A stretch of DNA of 40,091 nt from the NCBI GenBank assembly GCA_021731285.1, contig JAKFXR010000031.1:1-40091 (forward strand), read 5' to 3'. Positions 35,849 to 40,091 of the stretch are shown here, in pieces (within the stretch, counting starts at the first letter, position 1; every line of letters begins with the position of its first letter). The notes below the pieces were generated by a model that was not told the DNA's origin, did no database searches, and saw only the letters and a program-made list of their open reading frames with translations. Origin of the DNA: Polaromonas sp. Lineage in GTDB: Bacteria > Pseudomonadota > Gammaproteobacteria > Burkholderiales > Burkholderiaceae_C. The translations under genes were made by a program, and so were the position numbers.

Positions 35849-36187
35849 ATGAACCTCGCCCTGCCCGCAGCCACCCATGACAGCCGTTTTGCAAGCAGAT
35901 GGCTACGCGCCCAAGCCTCGCGCAGCCATCGCTCAAGCGTGCAAGCCACGCCACCGTGCTGCGGCATTCAGGAGATAGCCAAGGCAGGCATTCATGAAGT
36001 CAAACAGGCGCTGGGTTTCACCATAGAGTGCCTTGAAGGCTCGGTCTGGATCACGCTGGATGGCGACTTGCGCGACCTGGTTCTTGATGCCGGGCAAAGC
36101 TGCAAAATCGACAGTGAACGGCGAGCCTTGATTCAGGCGCTGGACACCGCGCGTGTGCGGCTGGTTCCGCCGTCCGCCGCACTGTGA
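35849..36187 (+). CDS. DUF2917-domain protein
   Basis: This 112-residue protein has the DUF2917 pattern near residues 64-85 (GSVWITLDGDLRDLVLDAGQS), a small beta-rich fold resembling a cupin half. The first 40 residues are basic and variable. The function is not known. GGAG lies upstream of the ATG at good spacing. The next gene, an alpha/beta-hydrolase, begins 13 bp after its stop. Confidence 0.85.
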   Translation: MNLALPAATHDSRFASRWLRAQASRSHRSSVQATPPCCGIQEIAKAGIHEVKQALGFTIECLEGSVWITLDGDLRDLVLDAGQSCKIDSERRALIQALDTARVRLVPPSAAL

Positions 36188-36200
36188 GGAACCCGGCATC

Positions 36201-37007
36201 ATGATCACACAAGCCCAAGGCACGGTGGAGTACCAGGAAAGCGGCGATGGACAAGCCATCGTTTTTGTACCCGGTTCATTCTCTGCGGGTTCTTCCTGGC
36301 GCAACATCAGCACGCCCCTGTCTGAACGCTACCGCACCATCACCACCAGTTTGTCCGGTTACGGAAAAACGCAGGAACGGCGCGGGCCTGAAGGCATTCA
36401 CCTCGAAGACGAGATGAACGTGCTGGAAGCCGTGCTGGACAGGGCAGCAGCGCCCGTGCACATGGTGGCCCATTCGTTTGGCGCCTGGGTCGCCATCGCT
36501 CTGGCCATACGCCGCGCCCCCCGCTTGCTGAGCCTGACCCTGCTGGAGCCGACGGCCTTCAACCTGCTGGAGCCGGGCGGGGAGTCCGCTTTGAGCCAGG
36601 AGGTCCACGCCATGACGGATCTCTACATGACCGAATGGAACAAGGGGCATCCGCAGGCGGTGCGCCACGTCATCGACTTTTATGGCGGCGCCGGGACTTT
36701 TGACAGCTACCCACCTGCAGTGCAGGAAAAACTGATGAGCCAGACTGCAACCAATGTCCTGGACTGGAAGACGGGCTACGCCACTTCCTTCAAGCTTGCA
36801 GAACTGGCCGCCGTGACAGTGCCCACGCTGGTGATCTACGGCAGCGCGAGCAACAGGGCAATGCAGCGCAGCAACCAGTTGCTGGTTGACCACCTGCCCC
36901 GGGCGCGGCTCATGACACTGGAAGGCGCCAACCATTTCATGATCGGAACGCATGCGCCGGAGCTGACACAGGCGATAGAACAACACACGTCTGCGCCCAC
37001 CGGATAG
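36201..37007 (+). CDS. Alpha/beta-fold hydrolase
   Basis: This 268-residue enzyme has the nucleophile Ser92 in VAHSFGAW, the oxyanion region in VPGSFSAGSSWRNI (24-37) and a late histidine in GANHFMIGTHAP. An aspartate in the usual acid position is not clear: the expected strand reads VIYGSASNRAMQ, with Ser and Asn in place of the usual Asp, so the acid may come from another loop or be missing. The substrate is unknown. It forms an operon with the DUF2917 gene. Confidence 0.85.
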   Translation: MITQAQGTVEYQESGDGQAIVFVPGSFSAGSSWRNISTPLSERYRTITTSLSGYGKTQERRGPEGIHLEDEMNVLEAVLDRAAAPVHMVAHSFGAWVAIALAIRRAPRLLSLTLLEPTAFNLLEPGGESALSQEVHAMTDLYMTEWNKGHPQAVRHVIDFYGGAGTFDSYPPAVQEKLMSQTATNVLDWKTGYATSFKLAELAAVTVPTLVIYGSASNRAMQRSNQLLVDHLPRARLMTLEGANHFMIGTHAPELTQAIEQHTSAPTG

Positions 37008-37048
37008 CGCAAATCGGCACCCTGGAGTCCCGCCGGAGGCCTGGAGCC

Positions 37049-37228
37049 CTATAGACCCTTAACCCTGCATGCAATCAGCAGCAGACCGAAGCCAATGATC
37101 CACGACCAGGTCGCAATGGGCGCGCCCAGGCGGATCACGCCAAACTGCGCGAGCAGCGCAACAATAAACAGCACCAGGGAGATCACCCACACGACGAAGG
37201 TGGGGGCTTTGCCAGAAAAATTGCTCAT
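37049..37228 (-). CDS. 59-residue two-helix membrane protein
   Basis: This short gene opens with ATG at 37228, with AAGGA about 7 nt before, and ends in TAG at 37049. The product has two hydrophobic helices (about 11-28 and 38-54) separated by a short loop with GVIRLGAP, and a basic C-terminal end. The WSWIIGFGLLLIACR segment looks like small proteins found in proteobacterial genomes without a named function. It is convergent with the upstream hydrolase gene and has no partner on the minus strand apart from the distant RES gene. Confidence 0.75.
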   Translation of the reverse strand: MSNFSGKAPTFVVWVISLVLFIVALLAQFGVIRLGAPIATWSWIIGFGLLLIACRVKGL

Positions 37229-37391
37229 GGTTGATTCCTTGTTGGTTTGAACTGAAGCAATTTGATTGTGGGACCGGGAGGCTGCCGGTTTGATCTAAAG
37301 GCGCAGCGTCTTACACCTTCACGGGGGGCGCGGCTACGTGGCAAACGTGCTTGTGCGCCCGACCTACGAGAAATTGATATGGCTTGGGAAT

Positions 37392-38171
37392 TTATTTTTC
37401 AAGTTTTCTGCGTTTCACAACGTAGGAGTTCTGCACCTCGCCTATCTCGTAACGCACCGCCTTAACGGGATAAAGACGAACATCGATCACTTCCAATGCG
37501 TTAATGTCAAAGGTTGCAATGTTGTACCCAGCGCCCAGATTACTACGGTAAATGACGCCGTCGTAACCATGACGTTTGAAGTGTTCTGCCAAGACCTGGG
37601 TCGGCGCGTATTCCGCCACACCAGGATCAGGGCTGACGGGTTCAGAGAACGCCCGACCTATGGCACGCCAAACTGCCTGCTCCCGTATTTCATGCGAAGG
37701 CTCTTCAAGATATAAGTCAAATTTACTCTCATGCCCTTCGCTGCAGTTAACTAGGCGAAGGGACTTCTGCGGCGTGAGCTGGGCAACTGAAACCAGAGCG
37801 CCAAGCCAAGGTCGAACCTCTGCCACTGCAGTTTCTTTGTTGGTGGCGGCATAAAGGCAAGGAATACCACGAGGGTTGACCCGCCCCTCCTGAGCAACAT
37901 AGTTCTGTGGCTTCATTCGTGCTGCTGAGAACGGTATCGGCTCGTCGTATTCAATTCCATCATGTTCGCGCGGGTCAACGTCGTGGCCGACTTGCGCACG
38001 CCATACGGCTTTATCTCTTTTGATCGTCGAGACTCGGCCAGCTGCACTCTCAATAGCGGCGCGAAGAAAACCAGTGACCTCTCTGTCATGCACAAACCGG
38101 CTGCGATAGCGAACAGCGTGGGAGAAAACCCCAAAGGAGTTCCAAGAAGCGAATGTGGAAAGTTCGGACAC
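37392..38171 (-). CDS. RES-domain protein, candidate NAD-degrading toxin
   Basis: This 259-residue protein has the RES fold: VWRAQVG with Arg58, GRVNPRGIPCLYAATNKETA (97-116) with Tyr107, Glu112 or Glu117 as the acidic residue, and YDGVIYRSNLGAGYN with Ser210. RES toxins such as MbcT and ParT degrade or transfer ADP-ribose from NAD. An N-terminal extension of about 55 residues precedes the RES core, longer than in simple RES toxins. The start is GTG, directly after an in-frame TAG. No typical Xre antitoxin lies next to it. The region has lower GC than the rest. Confidence 0.8.
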   Translation of the reverse strand: MSELSTFASWNSFGVFSHAVRYRSRFVHDREVTGFLRAAIESAAGRVSTIKRDKAVWRAQVGHDVDPREHDGIEYDEPIPFSAARMKPQNYVAQEGRVNPRGIPCLYAATNKETAVAEVRPWLGALVSVAQLTPQKSLRLVNCSEGHESKFDLYLEEPSHEIREQAVWRAIGRAFSEPVSPDPGVAEYAPTQVLAEHFKRHGYDGVIYRSNLGAGYNIATFDINALEVIDVRLYPVKAVRYEIGEVQNSYVVKRRKLEK

Positions 38172-38278
38172 CTAAAACCCAAGTCTGGAAATCAGTGGCT
38201 ACTTTCCGCGACTGATGCGATCCCCTGGGAATCGATACGCGAAGCCAAATACACGTTCATCGCATTTTCCTCGGCCGC

Positions 38279-39250
38279 TTAGGCGCCAAAAAGCCCCAAT
38301 TGCCCATCCGGCTCAAGCGGGACCACGCGACTCAATATCAGCGTAGGCCGACGATCCGCAACGAATCGGTTCTTGGAGTGGCGAGTTACTCGCCCTTCGA
38401 CCTTGCACCGTAAAAATAGGGCCAATTTGTACTGCCTGACGCTCCCGCTCCCAGGGACGCAATTAATGACGTGGCCCTGATACTCCAAACCCACTGTATT
38501 AGACGCTTCGTTCCCGCGAATCAACCGACCGACTAGCTGGGCGTTAAGGCCGTGTGTCAGTTCAGGAAAAAGTACATCTTCTTCGAACTCTTCATCTTCC
38601 ATATTGTTGAAGAGAGGTTTGTCTTCTTCCACTATGGTCACTTGCTCGACCTTAGAACCATCGATCGCCGCTATCGTTAGAACCCGGTTGGTTCTAACGA
38701 CAGAAGTCATTTTGAGCAGCAGACGCGGCGGCATTTGCTGAAACCACTGCATGTATTCAAGAGGAACGAGAAGTTCCTCACCTTTTGAATTGACAACCAC
38801 GGCAATTTTTAGTGGGCCGACGGGCCCGACGGGCTTTACGCGCTCAATATGCCAGCCGCGAGGGATTTTCGTGTGCTTTATAAGCTTCGCCAACCAGTGG
38901 AGTGCCGACATTGATTTTTTTAGCGCATGAGTAAGCCCAATGTCTTTGAAGTCGTTCTCCGCCAACTTTTCCCCAGCTTTTTTCGCATAGCCAAGCGCAA
39001 ATGCACCCCCAACCGCAACCATCCCACCAAGGACGAGAGCTTCCCAAGAGCCTGCTCGTGTTTGTACAGGTATGTCATAGGAAAGTGTGGCTAGGTCTGG
39101 TGACTGTTGGGCATTGAAGAAGCGTAGTGCCTCATCCAGCCCAACAAGCGCGGAGCCGGCACTTCCAGCGTCGATGACTCCACTTTGCATTCCTTCGCCC
39201 GAATACTTCAAATAGCCAACCTCTTCATAGCTTCGTAATTCGGTTGCCAC
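38279..39250 (-). CDS. Unrecognised protein with one membrane segment
   Basis: The 323-residue product has no family I can name. A hydrophobic Gly/Ala-rich segment (VLGGMVAVGGAFALGYAKKA) lies about 70-90 residues in. An acidic stretch rich in Glu and Asp follows near residue 215-230, and the C-terminal third is basic. The GTG at 39250 is preferred because AAGGA lies 7 nt before it; a TTG at 39265 opens the frame 15 bp upstream. It is followed by the RES gene 107 bp downstream on the same strand. Low GC and lack of family suggest a transferred gene. Confidence 0.7.
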   Translation of the reverse strand: MATELRSYEEVGYLKYSGEGMQSGVIDAGSAGSALVGLDEALRFFNAQQSPDLATLSYDIPVQTRAGSWEALVLGGMVAVGGAFALGYAKKAGEKLAENDFKDIGLTHALKKSMSALHWLAKLIKHTKIPRGWHIERVKPVGPVGPLKIAVVVNSKGEELLVPLEYMQWFQQMPPRLLLKMTSVVRTNRVLTIAAIDGSKVEQVTIVEEDKPLFNNMEDEEFEEDVLFPELTHGLNAQLVGRLIRGNEASNTVGLEYQGHVINCVPGSGSVRQYKLALFLRCKVEGRVTRHSKNRFVADRRPTLILSRVVPLEPDGQLGLFGA

Positions 39251-39305
39251 TCGGATTTCCTTCAATGGTTAAAGTGGTAGCCTATCGGACACAAAACGTA
39301 CTGGA

Positions 39306-39337
39306 ACGGTGAGGCATTTCGCAAGTACTCTCACCGT
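39306..39337. promoter_or_regulatory. 8-bp inverted repeat between two island genes
   Basis: ACGGTGAG (39306-39313) and CTCACCGT (39330-39337) are perfect arms with 16 bp between them. The site lies about 55 bp before the start of the 38279-39250 gene and 48 bp after the stop of the next gene upstream, so it may be an operator or a terminator. Confidence 0.45.
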
Positions 39338-39384
39338 GCAGGCGCGTTTCCGAGTCGAGGGTCTTGTAAAACATCGTGGACCGC

Positions 39385-39951
39385 TTAAAACCACATGTCC
39401 AGGGCGGCCCTGAGCCCGGCGCGCAGGCCTTCGACGGATAGAAATTTGGTGCTGGCTTTTATCCAGCGAATGGCCCGTGACGGCTCTGCGGAGTCGGGGG
39501 ACTGTTGTTGTATAAGGAATGCTTCAATCACTCCGTACAGCTCGTGGAAGCCATTTATCAGATCTGCGCTATCTAGAGCAGCGATCTGAACATCTTCAAC
39601 CGACCCGGCGTTGACGCGAAAGAAGACTACGCATGGAAGCATCGCTTGACCTTCGACTCCAAGAACGGAAAAAAAATGATCGTTGAATGCCTCTACTGCC
39701 CTACGCGTTCCCGCATGAAGGTAGAAGACACTAAGGTCTTTCCCCGCGAGCCGATCGAGCTGCGTAAACACGCCCTTGTTCCTTAAAATCTTTTGGATGG
39801 AGTCATCAGTGAAGTCGTAGAGAACGAAGGCGAACGCTTTTGCGCGTCCTCGGGCGAGATGCGTGCTGCATATTTCGTCAAAGCGCTGGAGAAACGAGTC
39901 AAGACCGTGCCCAATGCCTTTACCGCTGCCCTGTTCGAAGATTGGAATCAT
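39385..39951 (-). CDS. Unrecognised cytoplasmic protein
   Basis: This 188-residue protein starts with ATG at 39951 (MIPIFEQGSGKGIG); the frame is open 20 codons further to a TTG but those codons look less gene-like. The alternating hydrophobic strands FAFVLYDF, LSVFYLHAG and MLPCVVFFRV and an intervening helix give an alpha/beta, possibly thioredoxin-like, look. No membrane segment is present. I do not recognise a family. It is the first of three minus-strand genes in a low-GC block and probably shares a transcript with them or is separated by the inverted repeat at 39306-39337. Confidence 0.7.
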   Translation of the reverse strand: MIPIFEQGSGKGIGHGLDSFLQRFDEICSTHLARGRAKAFAFVLYDFTDDSIQKILRNKGVFTQLDRLAGKDLSVFYLHAGTRRAVEAFNDHFFSVLGVEGQAMLPCVVFFRVNAGSVEDVQIAALDSADLINGFHELYGVIEAFLIQQQSPDSAEPSRAIRWIKASTKFLSVEGLRAGLRAALDMWF

Positions 39952-40091
39952 AGTTGAGCGATGCCTAACGAATGAAAGGGACTTCCCCGTCCCAAGCGAG
40001 CCGCGAGTCAAGAGACTTGCGGTTTACGGCAACTGAGTGCCACGATGGAGAGGTCAAACTTTTCATCAACTCACCTGGAAGGGGAAATCAT
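39952..40091. other. Right end of the window without a clear gene
   Basis: These 140 bp lie upstream of the last minus-strand gene. I see no complete gene and no clear promoter box. A further gene of the island may begin beyond the window edge. Confidence 0.5.

Noticed and set aside
37338..37715. Plus-strand open frame of 125 codons overlapping the end of the RES gene
   Set aside because: It is mainly antisense to the conserved C-terminal part of the RES domain and has no family features.
38182..38278. A short antitoxin gene directly before the RES gene
   Set aside because: The only frame with an ATG is 22 codons and ends well before the RES start. It has no DNA-binding features, so I do not call it a gene.

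Overview
The window looks like a chromosomal segment of a betaproteobacterium of the order Burkholderiales, most likely Comamonadaceae (Polaromonas, Rhodoferax or Variovorax-like). This rests on the high GC content, the protein sequence character (AtpD, LipB with its inserted loop, a man-type EIIA/HPr/EI cluster) and several GC-rich or palindromic intergenic repeats that resemble those of this family. No search was run, so the placement is an inference from reading the sequence.

Left part (1-8.4 kb): the tail of a Gly-rich TPM-domain protein and a second TPM-domain protein, then a gene-poor stretch with two copies of a dispersed repeat and one possible 47-residue membrane protein. A complete F1Fo ATP synthase operon follows on the minus strand, in the order atpI-B-E-F-H-A-G-D-C, with a -10-like box upstream and a hairpin terminator at the end.

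8.5-14 kb: plus-strand genes for a CopD-like membrane protein, a lipoprotein of the metallo-beta-lactamase fold, a DUF2062 membrane protein, a class IV aminotransferase, a YbeD-like protein, three tandem copies of an 87-bp repeat, and lipB-lipA for lipoate synthesis.

14-22.7 kb: a sugar catabolic locus. The minus strand carries fucU, a GntR regulator, a DHDPS-family aldolase, a TRAP transporter (P, Q, M) and a PfkB sugar kinase. Divergently, an aldo/keto reductase and a lactonase-type amidohydrolase follow, then an EamA exporter. A perfect 14-bp palindrome lies in the divergent intergenic region. Together these genes fit import and non-phosphorylating oxidation of L-fucose or a similar sugar.

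22.7-30.1 kb: a repeat-filled stretch of about 845 bp, then a minus-strand cluster (lipoprotein, MFS transporter, EIIA, HPr, enzyme I) that looks like a regulatory PTS, then a divergent PAS histidine kinase and NarL-type response regulator ending in a 162-bp imperfect palindromic element.

30.2-34.5 kb: a cyanate/nitrate-type ABC transporter, a DUF1348 protein and cyanase (cynS), preceded by a good match to a sigma-54 promoter and an upstream dyad. This suggests nitrogen-controlled cyanate use.

34.6-37.2 kb: an alpha/beta-hydrolase fused to a LuxR DNA-binding domain, with a long inverted repeat directly before its start codon, then a DUF2917 protein, another alpha/beta-hydrolase and a 59-residue membrane protein. 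From about 37.3 kb to the end the base composition falls and three minus-strand genes appear: a RES-domain protein and two proteins I do not recognise. This is probably an acquired island and the best candidate here for an undescribed system.
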